NCBI GenBank assembly: GCA_046723645.1 | Contig: JBKOUY010000131.1 | Coordinates: 1 to 35,630 of the forward strand | Length of the DNA: 35,630 nucleotides | Source: DASQUK01 sp046723645 | Lineage (GTDB): Bacteria; Actinomycetota; Acidimicrobiia; Acidimicrobiales; VFJN01 | Reading direction: 5' to 3' | Shown: piece after piece, positions 16,582 through 24,094 of the stretch | How positions within the stretch are numbered: the stretch's first letter is position 1 | How the letters are laid out: each line of letters opens with the position of its first letter | The notes under the pieces: generated by a model | What the model was told of the DNA's origin: nothing | Database searches by the model: none | Seen by the model: only the letters and a program-made list of their open reading frames with translations | Program-made: the position numbers and the translations under genes

Positions 16582-17670
16582 TCAGGGCCGTGCCGGCGTG
16601 CCGAAAATGCTCGCCAGCTCGGCCGGGGCGACGGCCTCGAGCTGGTCGTATCGGCACTCGATCGGCGTCTTGTCGGGGCGCCAGCGCACGAAGCGGGCGT
16701 TGTGCCGGAAGCGTCCGGACTGCAGGTGCTCGTAGCGGACCTCCACGACCCGCTCGATGCGGAGCGGCTCCCAGGACATGTCCTTGGCGGCATTCCAGCG
16801 GTTGGGGGCCCCCGGCATACGCTGACCCGCCTCGTGGGCCTCCGCCAACGCCCACTCGCGCCAGGGGTGCCCCTCGAGGGCGTCGTCGCGCAGCGGCTCG
16901 AGCTCGCCCACCAGCTGCGACCGCAGCCCGGCCGCGAACGACGACGCCACGCCCACATGGTGGAGGGACGCCTCGTCGTCGTAGAGGCCCAGCAACAGCG
17001 AGCCGATGCCCTCGCCGTCCTTGTGCCAGCGGAACCCGGCGACGGCGCAGTCGGCCGTGCGCTGGTGCTTGACCTTGAACATGTCCCGCTTGTCCTGGCG
17101 GTACGGGCCGTCGGCCGGCTTCGCCATGACGCCGTCGAAGCCCGCCCCCTCGAACCGGCGGAACCAGTCCTCCGCCAGGTCGGGATCGTCGGTGACCGGC
17201 GTGAGGTACACCGGATCCCGGTCGCTGGTCCCGCTGAGCGCCGCCTCGAGCAGCCGGCGGCGCTCGGAGAACGGCTCCCCGGTCAGGTCGCGATCACCGA
17301 GCGCCAGCAGGTCGAACGCCACGAACGATGCGGGCGTCTGCTCCGCCAGCATGTTGACCCTGGAGGCCGCGGGGTGGAGCCGCAGCTGCAGCCCGTCGAA
17401 GTCGAGCCCGGTGCCGGTCACAACGACCAGCTCGCCGTCGACCACGCACCGTTCGGGCAGTGAGGCCCGCAGGGACGCCAGCATCTCGGGGAAGTAGCGG
17501 GTCAGCGGCCGGTCGTTGCGGCTTCCCAGCTCGACCTCGTCGCCGTCCCGGAACACGACGCAGCGGAAGCCATCCCATTTCGGCTCGTAGAGCAGCCCCG
17601 GATCCCGGGGCAGGTCGTACACGGCCTTGGCCAGCATGGGCTTCACGGGCGGCATGACGGGGAGGCGCAT
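16582..17670 (-). CDS. ligC: ATP-dependent DNA ligase, LigC type
   Basis: This 362-residue ligase has the adenylation motif LYEPKWDGFRC (catalytic Lys in KWDG), motif Ia SRNDRPLTRYFPE, motif III SFVAFDLLALGDRDL, motif IV GFDGVMAKPADGPY and motif V FKVKHQRTADCAVAG. An OB-fold domain follows (GSLLLGLYDDEASLHHVGVAS) and ends with motif VI-like RFVRWRPDKTP. There is no polymerase or phosphoesterase domain, so it is the short stand-alone LigC kind, used in backup repair pathways next to the main NAD ligase. The ATG at 17670 lies seven bases after a TACCCT -10 box and lacks a ribosome binding site. The acyl-CoA dehydrogenase gene follows after 62 bases. Confidence 0.93.
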   Translation of the reverse strand: MRLPVMPPVKPMLAKAVYDLPRDPGLLYEPKWDGFRCVVFRDGDEVELGSRNDRPLTRYFPEMLASLRASLPERCVVDGELVVVTGTGLDFDGLQLRLHPAASRVNMLAEQTPASFVAFDLLALGDRDLTGEPFSERRRLLEAALSGTSDRDPVYLTPVTDDPDLAEDWFRRFEGAGFDGVMAKPADGPYRQDKRDMFKVKHQRTADCAVAGFRWHKDGEGIGSLLLGLYDDEASLHHVGVASSFAAGLRSQLVGELEPLRDDALEGHPWREWALAEAHEAGQRMPGAPNRWNAAKDMSWEPLRIERVVEVRYEHLQSGRFRHNARFVRWRPDKTPIECRYDQLEAVAPAELASIFGTPARP

Positions 17671-17995
17671 ACCGGGCAGGGTACGGGAGTAGGGCCGTCT
17701 CGGTCGCCCATCGGCCCCGAGCTTCCTGGCGCCGAATTGGTTGCTGGCCAACCATTTCCGCTCCAGGAACGGCCGGCCGGCTCCGGTGCGGCCGCTGTGC
17801 CAGATGTCGCACGCGGTCCGGCGGTGCATGCACTAGGGTTCGGCGCGCAACTGGGGGACGGGCAGACGCTGGGACAAGGGGGGACGGGGATGCGCGACAC
17901 GCGTGACGCGGTGGCGATCGTGCGCGCCCACGACTCGGTGCTCCCACGCGGACCCTCCCGGATCCCGCCATGCGGCGGGGAACCCAAGGAGGACC
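17671..17995. other. 325-base intergenic region between divergent genes
   Basis: I see no convincing gene. It holds a leaderless -10 box for ligC (TACCCT on the minus strand, 17683-17678), a plus-strand promoter candidate at 17834-17839 and a CCCGCC/GGCGGG hairpin just before the ribosome binding site of the exported protein gene. The plus-strand part from about 17845 would be a roughly 150-base 5' untranslated leader. Confidence 0.5.
17824..17839 (+). promoter_or_regulatory. Palindrome abutting a -10 box
   Basis: GTGCATGCAC (17824-17833) is a perfect 10-base palindrome directly followed by TAGGGT (17834-17839), a TAnnnT -10 hexamer. It would serve the exported protein gene at 17996. The palindrome sits where a regulator could touch the promoter. 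Confidence 0.4.
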
Positions 17996-18550
17996 ATGAG
18001 ACATAAGGGTGTGCTTGCGCTCGTGTCCGCCGGGATCGGGGCTGCCGCCGTGCTGGTCGCCGCCCCCGCCGGCGCACAAGAGGAAGAGCCAGAAGAGCTG
18101 CCCCTCAGCGTGGAGCCGTTGAGCGGCGGCGTGGGCACCGTCATAACGGTGTCGGGTGAGGGCTGTACCTCCCCGAACCCGGAGGATGCTCCCGAGGTCG
18201 GCTTCATCCTCGCCGACGAGGAATTCATCTTTAGCCCGGAGGGAGGCGTGCTCGCGGACCAAGACCTGGTGCAAGCCGCGGACGACGGGACGTGGTCCGG
18301 TCAGCTGACCGTGCCCGCCGATGTCGATCCAGATCTGACGTGGTTGGTCACCGCCGCCTGCTTCGCCAACCCGGAGGCCGAGGGAGTACTCGCCGTGTAC
18401 GAGATCGTCGAGTTCGACGTGACGGGACCGCCCACGACGACACCGACTACACCGACGACGCCCACGACGCCCACGACGCCCACAACGCCGACTCCGCCCG
18501 CGGCGCCGCCGGCCGCGCCGGTGACCGAGGAGCCCGACTTCACCGGCTGA
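17996..18550 (+). CDS. Exported protein with Ig-like domain and Thr-Pro repeat tail
   Basis: This 184-residue protein starts with a signal peptide (MRHKGVLALVSAGIGAAAVL, likely cut after PAGA, near residue 28). A beta-rich domain follows (PLSGGVGTVITVSGEGC and WSGQLTVPADVDP strands) of the kind often annotated as an immunoglobulin-like surface domain, with two cysteines (GEGC and TAACF) that may pair. The end is a (TTP)n linker and an Ala/Pro segment finishing in EEPDFTG. No LPXTG motif or C-terminal membrane helix is present, so it is secreted or held by other contacts. AAGGAGG lies three bases before the ATG at 17996. Function unknown. Confidence 0.8.
   Translation: MRHKGVLALVSAGIGAAAVLVAAPAGAQEEEPEELPLSVEPLSGGVGTVITVSGEGCTSPNPEDAPEVGFILADEEFIFSPEGGVLADQDLVQAADDGTWSGQLTVPADVDPDLTWLVTAACFANPEAEGVLAVYEIVEFDVTGPPTTTPTTPTTPTTPTTPTTPTPPAAPPAAPVTEEPDFTG
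18433..18494. repeat. 9-base tandem repeat coding for Thr-Thr-Pro units
   Basis: About six units of ACGACGCCC-type sequence (some with C/A third-base changes) encode consecutive TTP triplets in the exported protein. It is a low-complexity, likely length-variable linker. Confidence 0.8.
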
Positions 18551-18559
18551 TCCCCCTCA

Positions 18560-18583
18560 CCGGCGGAACGACAGCTCCGCCGG
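18560..18583. terminator. Bidirectional hairpin between convergent genes
   Basis: CCGGCGGA (18560-18567) and TCCGCCGG (18576-18583) form a perfect 8-base stem with an 8-base loop. It lies between the stop of the exported protein (18550) and the stop of the L,D-transpeptidase (18591, other strand). Confidence 0.7.
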
Positions 18584-18590
18584 CCGCTCG

Positions 18591-19370
18591 TCAGGCGGTG
18601 ATGTGGACCGGCGTGCCGAGCGGCAGCACCGGGACCAGCTCGAGGATCGCCTCGTTGCTCATGCGGATGCAGCCGTGGCTCACATCCGTGCCGATCGCCT
18701 CGGGTTCGTTGGTGCCGTGGATGCCGATCACGCCGTCGCCGCCCCTGAACTCGTCGATCACATTGGAGAACCCCGACAGGCCATACGCGTACGGGCCATA
18801 GGGGCCGTTGGGGTCGGGGGGCTGCAGTAGCTCCTTGATGTAATAGACGCCGCCGGGCGTGGGCGTCTGGGCGGTGCCGACGCCGATCGGCTCGTCGAGC
18901 ACGACCTCGTCGCCGTTGTGGACAACGAGCCGGTGCTCCGCCAGGGCGATGTCGACGCTGTACGGGTTCGATGCCACGTTGACGTCCGCCGCCCTGACCC
19001 AGCCGGTCGACCCGTTCGGCCGCACGGGCAGGTACACGTTGAGCCAGTCGCCCTGCCGCTCCTTCACCAGGAAGACCAGCGGCGCCCCGTTCTCGTTGGG
19101 GTTGTCGAGGGACTGCGATGCTTCGGTGCCCCCCGCGGCGGCGTAGATCGGCATGGACGCCGGCTTCGCCTGGGCGACCAGCGACGTTCCGTCGGGGATG
19201 GTGGTGGCGACCGTGGTGTCCGGTCCGGTCGTGGTCGTCGCCTCGGCCGCGCGGACGCGACTGCGGTCGGCCCGGGTCGGCTCATCGCCCCCGGAGCCCC
19301 CGGAGGCACCGCCGCACGCCCCCAACCCCAACCCCAGCGCCAGCGCGAGCGATCCGGCGACAACCCTCAT
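18591..19370 (-). CDS. L,D-transpeptidase lipoprotein with SH3-like domain
   Basis: This 259-residue envelope enzyme makes 3-3 cross-links in peptidoglycan or attaches proteins to it. The lipobox LGLGAC gives Cys19 as the lipid anchor. A Thr-rich linker and an SH3-like domain (about 68-133, ending GSTGWVRAADVNV) follow, then the YkuD catalytic domain from about 137. The active-site motif IHGTN...SHGCIRMSN is complete, with His218, His232 and Cys234. The ATG at 19370 is chosen because it starts the lipoprotein signal directly; AGGA is very near. The gene is divergent from accD. Confidence 0.92.
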   Translation of the reverse strand: MRVVAGSLALALGLGLGACGGASGGSGGDEPTRADRSRVRAAEATTTTGPDTTVATTIPDGTSLVAQAKPASMPIYAAAGGTEASQSLDNPNENGAPLVFLVKERQGDWLNVYLPVRPNGSTGWVRAADVNVASNPYSVDIALAEHRLVVHNGDEVVLDEPIGVGTAQTPTPGGVYYIKELLQPPDPNGPYGPYAYGLSGFSNVIDEFRGGDGVIGIHGTNEPEAIGTDVSHGCIRMSNEAILELVPVLPLGTPVHITA

Positions 19371-19500
19371 CGTCCTGCCAGCGAGGTGCCCAGCCACGGC
19401 GTGCGACCGTAGCCGGACGCCCGGCGGCGTCACGAAAGCCGGTCGGTCGCCCGAGAGCCGGGCGGCCGCGACCCAATTTCGGAGGCGTTCTGCCCGCCAC

Positions 19501-19506
19501 TAGCGT
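19501..19506 (+). promoter_or_regulatory. -10 box of leaderless accD promoter
   Basis: TAGCGT lies eight bases before the ATG at 19515, in the divergent region shared with the L,D-transpeptidase gene. No ribosome binding site is seen. Confidence 0.45.
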
Positions 19507-19514
19507 TTGCACGC

Positions 19515-21068
19515 ATGGCCGACCACCCGATGAGCGAGCGGCTCGCCGACCTCGAGAAGCGCAAGGAAGCGGCGCTCGCTCCCGGCACCGACGTGGCCCG
19601 CCAGCGGCAGCACGACCGCGGCAAGCTCTTGGCCCGGGAGCGGATCGACCAGCTGCTCGATCCCGGTTCGTTCCACGAGCTCGACCTCCTCGCCCGACGC
19701 CCATCCGATTCCGGGTTCGACGACCGGCCCTACACCGACGGCGTCATCTGCGGCTGGGGCACGGTCGACGGGCGCAAGGTGTTCGTCTTCTCACAGGACT
19801 TCACCGTGTTCGGCGGCGCGCTGGGCGAGGTGTTCGCCGACAAGATCCACAAGCTCATGGACCTGGCGGTCAAGGTCGGGGCCCCGGTCGTGGGCCTCAA
19901 CGACGGTGCCGGCGCCCGGATCCAGGAGGGCGTGGTCAGCCTCGACAGCTATGGCGGCATCTTCTACCGGAACGTGCAGTCCTCGGGGGTCGTGCCCCAG
20001 ATCAGCGTGATCATGGGACCGTGCGCCGGCGGCGCCGTCTACTCCCCGGCCATGACGGACTTCGTGTTCATGGTCGAGGACACGTCCTACATGTTCATCA
20101 CCGGGCCCGACGTGGTGAAGACCGTGACGGGCGAGACGGTGACCCAGCAGGAGCTGGGCGGCGCCATCGCCCACGCCTCGCGCTCCGGCGTCTGCCAGTT
20201 CACCTCGGCCGACGACAGCGCGTGCCTGGAGGACGTCCGTTACCTGCTCGGCTTCCTGCCGTCCAACAACCTCGAGGAGCCGCCCGTCGTTCCCAGCGAG
20301 GACGACCCGATGCGGCTCTGCCCCGAGCTGCGCGACATCATCCCGGCGTCCTCGAACCAGCCCTACGACATGCACAAGGTGGTCGAGGCGGTCGTCGACG
20401 GCGGCGAGTACTTCGAGTACGCCCGGCGCTGGGCGCCGAACATGGTGTGCGCCTACGCGCGCCTCGACGGGCGGGTGGCCGGCATCGTCGGCAACCAGCC
20501 GATGCACCTGGCCGGGGTGCTGGACATCGAGTCGTCGGAGAAGGCGGCGCGGTTCGTCCGCACGTGCGACGCGTTCAACATCCCGCTCGTGTCGTTCGTC
20601 GACGTGCCGGGCTTCCTTCCCGGGGTCGACCAGGAGCACGGCGGCATCATCCGCCACGGCGCCAAGCTGCTGTACGCGTTCTGCGAGGCGACCGTCCCCC
20701 GCATCCAGGTCGTGACCCGCAAGGCGTACGGCGGTGCCTACGTGGTCATGAACTCCAAGTCGATCGGCGCCGACCTCGCCTACGCGTGGCCGTCGGGGGA
20801 GCTGGCGGTGATGGGGCCGCAGGGCGCGGTCGAGATCGCCTACCGCCGGGAGATCGAGGCGGCGCCCGACCCCGAGGCCCGCAAGGCCGAGCTGGTGGAG
20901 GAGTACACCGACCGCTTCGCCAACCCCTACCAGGCGGCGGAGCGCGGCTACGTCGACGACGTGATCGACCCGGCCGAGACCCGCATCAAGCTGATCGCCG
21001 GGCTCGACCTCCTGCGCTCCAAGCGGGAGGAACTGCCGAAGCGCAAGCACGGCAACGTTCCCCTCTGA
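19515..21068 (+). CDS. pccB: Acyl-CoA carboxylase carboxyltransferase (beta) subunit
   Basis: This 517-residue subunit of a biotin-dependent acetyl/propionyl-CoA carboxylase transfers CO2 from biotin to the acyl-CoA. Typical segments are RERIDQLLDPGSFHELD, NDGAGARIQEGV (130-140), the first oxyanion loop GPCAGGAVYSPA (168-179), the second half with GFLPGVDQEHGGIIRHGAKLL, and RKAYGGAYVVMNSKSIGADL (402-421). At the residue thought to set chain-length preference (Asp in propionyl-specific PccB, Ile in acetyl-specific AccB of Streptomyces coelicolor; aligned from memory) this protein has Val410, so a strict propionyl-CoA enzyme is not certain. The epsilon subunit gene follows with a 1-base overlap. 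The biotin-carrying alpha subunit is not in the window. Confidence 0.93.
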   Translation: MADHPMSERLADLEKRKEAALAPGTDVARQRQHDRGKLLARERIDQLLDPGSFHELDLLARRPSDSGFDDRPYTDGVICGWGTVDGRKVFVFSQDFTVFGGALGEVFADKIHKLMDLAVKVGAPVVGLNDGAGARIQEGVVSLDSYGGIFYRNVQSSGVVPQISVIMGPCAGGAVYSPAMTDFVFMVEDTSYMFITGPDVVKTVTGETVTQQELGGAIAHASRSGVCQFTSADDSACLEDVRYLLGFLPSNNLEEPPVVPSEDDPMRLCPELRDIIPASSNQPYDMHKVVEAVVDGGEYFEYARRWAPNMVCAYARLDGRVAGIVGNQPMHLAGVLDIESSEKAARFVRTCDAFNIPLVSFVDVPGFLPGVDQEHGGIIRHGAKLLYAFCEATVPRIQVVTRKAYGGAYVVMNSKSIGADLAYAWPSGELAVMGPQGAVEIAYRREIEAAPDPEARKAELVEEYTDRFANPYQAAERGYVDDVIDPAETRIKLIAGLDLLRSKREELPKRKHGNVPL

Positions 21069-21280
21069 TGCCGGGCACCGACCCGAACCCGCAGGTGGCC
21101 GCGGTGGGGGGAGACCGCGAACCCAGCGACGAGGAGCTGGCGGCGATCGTCGCCGCCATCGAGGTGACCTGGCCCCGTCCGGTCGCCGCCCCCGCGGCCG
21201 AGCTGCCGCGCTGGCGCTTCTCCGGCCGATGGTGGACCAAGCCGGTGCCGCTGCGCCGGGTCCGTCCCTGGGCGCGCTGA
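21068..21280 (+). CDS. accE: Acyl-CoA carboxylase epsilon subunit
   Basis: This is a 70-residue protein. The middle EPSDEELAAIVAAIEVTW is the conserved helix of actinobacterial epsilon subunits, and the end RWRFSGRWWTKPVPLRRVRP matches the basic, Trp-rich tail seen in the family. Epsilon subunits bind the alpha-beta complex and raise its activity. The ATG overlaps the accD stop (TGATG), so translation is coupled. It confirms that the upstream gene is an actinobacterial acyl-CoA carboxylase. Confidence 0.88.
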   Translation: MPGTDPNPQVAAVGGDREPSDEELAAIVAAIEVTWPRPVAAPAAELPRWRFSGRWWTKPVPLRRVRPWAR

Positions 21281-21289
21281 GGCGACACC

Positions 21290-22297
21290 GTGGACCTCAC
21301 GACGGTCGCCGACGACGAGGCGGTGCTGCACGACGGCACTGCGATCCACCGGTTCGCAGACCTGGAGCCCGACACGGACTACGAACGGGGCGGGCACGCC
21401 TTCCGGACCCTGCCGCGCCCGCCGGGCGAGCGGCTGGCGACGGTCTGCACCGTCAACGACGTGCACTTCGGCGAGACGGAGTGCGGCATCCTCAACGGCA
21501 TCGACGACTACCCCATCTACACCACTGCGGCCGGTGACGAGCCGTACCCGGAGCTGATGAGCCGCGGCGCCATCGCCGACATGAAGGCGGTCCACCCGGA
21601 CGTGGTGCTGGTCAAGGGCGACCTGACGTCGAAGGGCACCCGAGCCGAGTACCAGGCCTTCCTCAACGCGTACGGGCCGGCGTTCGGGGAGCGGCTGGTC
21701 CACGTGCGCGGCAACCACGACGCGTACTACGGCGAGGACTTCGCCTCAGACGCACCGATCGCGGTCACGCTTCCGGGCGTCACCCTGGCCGTGATCGACA
21801 CGTCCGTCCCCGGCAAGGCGTCCGGCGGCGTGTCGCCCGAATCCCTCGACTGGCTCGACCAGGTCGCCGCCGAGGCGGACAGACCCGTGCTGCTCTTCGG
21901 ACACCACCACGCCTGGAACCCGGATTCGCCCGAGCGGCCCGAGGGCTACTTCGGGATCAACCCCGACGACTCCGAGAGGCTGGTCGAGGTCGTCGCCCGC
22001 CGTCCACGGATCGCTGGCTACTTCGCGGGCCACACCCATCGGAATCGGGTGCGCCGGTTCTCCGCCACCGGGGACCTGCCGTGGGTGGAGGTGGCGTGCG
22101 TCAAGGACTTCCCGGGGGCGTGGGCTGAGTACCGGGTCTACGAGGGCGGCATCCTCCAGGTGTTCCGGCGGATCTCGGCGCCCGGAGCGCTGGCCTGGAG
22201 CGAGAAGACCCGCGACCTGTATGCGGGGCTCTACGAGGTGTACGCCTTCGGGGCGCTCGGCGACCGCTGCTTCCCCATCGCCACGACACGTGGCTGA
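21290..22297 (+). CDS. Calcineurin-like metallophosphoesterase
   Basis: This 335-residue cytosolic phosphoesterase carries the metal-binding series in order: NDVHFGE (near 56), KGDLTSKG (near 109), GNHD (near 141), FGHHHAW (near 204) and AGHTHRNRV (near 247). The first 45 residues form a short beta-rich segment (TAIHRFADLEPDTDYERGG) that looks like the end of a fibronectin-type or lid domain. A GTG start at 21290 lies nine bases after accE; the next gene overlaps by eight bases, so accD, accE, this gene and the CoA-transferase are one operon. The substrate (nucleotide, phosphodiester or phosphoprotein) cannot be told. Confidence 0.88.
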   Translation: MDLTTVADDEAVLHDGTAIHRFADLEPDTDYERGGHAFRTLPRPPGERLATVCTVNDVHFGETECGILNGIDDYPIYTTAAGDEPYPELMSRGAIADMKAVHPDVVLVKGDLTSKGTRAEYQAFLNAYGPAFGERLVHVRGNHDAYYGEDFASDAPIAVTLPGVTLAVIDTSVPGKASGGVSPESLDWLDQVAAEADRPVLLFGHHHAWNPDSPERPEGYFGINPDDSERLVEVVARRPRIAGYFAGHTHRNRVRRFSATGDLPWVEVACVKDFPGAWAEYRVYEGGILQVFRRISAPGALAWSEKTRDLYAGLYEVYAFGALGDRCFPIATTRG

Positions 22298-23402
22298 GGG
22301 ACCCCTCGCCGGCATCCGGGTGCTCGACCTGGCGACGGTGATCGCCGGACCCGGCGCGGCCCGGTACCTCGCAGACTTCGGGGCGGACGTGCTGAAGATC
22401 GAGCGGCCCGGCGCCGGCGACTCCACCCGCACCATGGGCCTCCCCGACCCACGCGACGGCACGTCGCTGTACTGGAAGGTGGTCGGGCGCAACAAGCGCT
22501 GCGCCACGCTCGACCTCAAGTCGCCCGATGGACGCGACGCGCTGCTGCGGCTGGCCGACGAGGCGCACGTGCTCATCGAGAACTTCCGGCCCGGCGTGCT
22601 GGAGCGGCTGGGCTTGGCGCCGGACGTGCTCCTGGGGCGCAACCCCCGCCTGGTCATATGCCGCGTGACCGCGTTCGGCCAGGACGGGCCCTACGCCCAG
22701 CGGCCCGGGTTCGCCACGCTGGCCGAGGCGATGTCCGGCTTCGCCGCCATCAACGGCGAACCGGACGGCGGGCCTCTGCTGCCCCCGATCGCCCTGGCGG
22801 ACGAGGTGACGGCCCTGGCCGCCGCATTCGCGATCATGGTCGCCCTCCACTCCGGCGTCGGGCAGGTCGTGGACGTGACACTGCTCGAGTCGCTGCTCCA
22901 GTGCATGGGCCCGTTACCGTCCGCCTACGGGACGACCGGCTTCCTGCAGCCGCGCCGGGGCTCGAGCCTCCCCTACTCGGTCCCCCGCGGGACCTGGCGC
23001 TGCCGCGACGGGCGCTGGGTCGCCGTCTCGGCGTCCGCAGAGTCGGTCGGCCGCCGGGTCATGGAGCTGATCGGCCTCGGTGAGCGCGACGACCTGCGGT
23101 CGTTCGGCGGCAGGATCGCGGCCCGCGACGAGATCGACGCCCGCATGGCCGAGTTCTGCGCCGCGCGCACGGTGGACGAGGTCGTCGCCGCCTTCGCGGA
23201 GGCGCATGCCGCCGCCGCACCCGTGTACGACATGGCGGGGGTGGTCGCCGATCCCCAGGTCGTGGAGCGCGGCAGCATCGTCGAGGCGGACGGTGTCCCC
23301 ATGCCCGGCCTGGTCGCGCGGTTGTCGCAGACGCCCGGCGCCGTTCGCTGGGCCGGCCGGGCCCTCGGCGCCGACAACCCTGCCCGGTGGGACGGGCCTT
23401 AG
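22290..23402 (+). CDS. Family III acyl-CoA transferase (CaiB/Frc type)
   Basis: This 370-residue enzyme moves CoA between carboxylic acids by a covalent aspartyl intermediate. Family segments are LAGIRVLDLATVIAGPGAARYLADFGADVLKIE in outline (start, Rossmann-like CoA binding), NKRCATLDLKSPDGRDALLRL, ENFRPGVLERLG and the catalytic region PPIALADEVTALAAAFA with Asp171, close to Asp169 of formyl-CoA transferase. The GTG at 22290 overlaps the metallophosphoesterase end by eight bases and starts just before the conserved N-terminus. Substrate unknown; as last gene of the carboxylase operon it may feed or drain that CoA pool. Confidence 0.9.
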   Translation: MAEGPLAGIRVLDLATVIAGPGAARYLADFGADVLKIERPGAGDSTRTMGLPDPRDGTSLYWKVVGRNKRCATLDLKSPDGRDALLRLADEAHVLIENFRPGVLERLGLAPDVLLGRNPRLVICRVTAFGQDGPYAQRPGFATLAEAMSGFAAINGEPDGGPLLPPIALADEVTALAAAFAIMVALHSGVGQVVDVTLLESLLQCMGPLPSAYGTTGFLQPRRGSSLPYSVPRGTWRCRDGRWVAVSASAESVGRRVMELIGLGERDDLRSFGGRIAARDEIDARMAEFCAARTVDEVVAAFAEAHAAAAPVYDMAGVVADPQVVERGSIVEADGVPMPGLVARLSQTPGAVRWAGRALGADNPARWDGP

Positions 23403-23536
23403 GAGATGACGGTCGACCGGGCCATCGGACGGGGCAACAGGTCCCAGCGTTCACCGCTCCGCCCGTCTACGGTCACCTCGACGACACACCGGGTCCGTAG
23501 GGTCCGGGCACGCCGATCTCGCTGGAGGAACGATCG

Positions 23537-23599
23537 ATGCGCCGTCGCCGCCTGGTCGCCGACCCGCTGGCCACGGCCACCATCGTCAACGACGACTAG
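23537..23599 (+). CDS. Possible 20-residue micropeptide
   Basis: MRRRRLVADPLATATIVNDD is preceded by a near-ideal ribosome binding site (CTGGAGG, eight bases before ATG) and by a TAnnnT -10 candidate (TAGGGT, 23498-23503). Most neighbouring real genes lack such a good ribosome site, which is why I note it. It lies alone between the CoA-transferase and a convergent membrane protein gene. There is no signal peptide, Cys or known leader motif. It could be a regulatory or modified peptide, or a chance ORF. Confidence 0.35.
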   Translation: MRRRRLVADPLATATIVNDD

Positions 23600-23639
23600 T
23601 TGAAGAACTGCCGGAGGGTCGCCGACGACGGCGCCGGCG

Positions 23640-23975
23640 TCACCGGCCGACCGCGTGCCGGCGGCGGAGCCGCGTGCCGAGCTCGGCCGCCACCAGCGAC
23701 GCCAGGAACAGCACGATGAGCAGGACCTCGTCGCGGCCGCTCTCGATCTCCCACACGAAATGGGGCTCGGTGATCGCGTAGCCGTACATGATGCAGCCCA
23801 CTGCCACCGAGCCGAGCCCGGCGTCGCGGCCGCCGATCCGGCCGGACAAGAAGGCGACGGCGACCAGCACCGGCACGGCGATCGGTGTGGGGACCCAGAC
23901 CAGCCCCAGGCCCACCAGCCCCGTCACCAGCGCGGCGCTCAGGAGGTGGTCGGCGTCGAATCGCTCGTACGGCAT
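23640..23975 (-). CDS. Small DUF4118-like membrane protein
   Basis: This 111-residue protein has three or four predicted membrane helices (LLSAALVTGLVGLGLVW, IAVPVLVAVAFLSGRIGG, LGSVAVGCIMYGYAI, LLIVLFLASLVAAELG). The segment GYAITEPHFVWEIESGRDEVLLIVLF recalls the DUF4118 membrane module of KdpD-type sensor kinases, but there is no kinase part here. The ATG at 23975 has GGAG six bases upstream; another in-frame ATG at 23993 is possible. It follows ecm on the same strand after a hairpin. Confidence 0.65.
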   Translation of the reverse strand: MPYERFDADHLLSAALVTGLVGLGLVWVPTPIAVPVLVAVAFLSGRIGGRDAGLGSVAVGCIMYGYAITEPHFVWEIESGRDEVLLIVLFLASLVAAELGTRLRRRHAVGR

Positions 23976-24051
23976 GGGACGCTCCGCTTCCATGTCTCCG
24001 GCCTACTGCTCCCCGGCGCGCAAGTGGGAGCGCCTTCACGCGACCGATATA

Positions 24052-24091
24052 CCCGGCCGCCCTATTTGACGCCTCGTTATCGCCGGCCGGG
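24052..24091. terminator. Hairpin behind ecm
   Basis: CCCGGCCG (24052-24059) and CGGCCGGG (24084-24091) form a perfect 8-base stem around a 24-base AT-richer loop. It starts three bases after the ecm stop and could end that transcript. Confidence 0.5.
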
Positions 24092-24094
24092 TGG

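Noticed and set aside
17890..18006. Possible upstream ORF (MRDTRDAVAIVRAHDSV...) in the leader of the exported protein gene
   Set aside because: No ribosome site of quality, ordinary Arg-rich composition of non-coding GC-rich DNA, and it overlaps the true start.
19118..21280. 720-codon plus frame that ends together with accE
   Set aside because: Only its last 70 codons (from ATG 21068) look like a protein; the rest is an Arg/Pro-rich shadow of accD in another frame.
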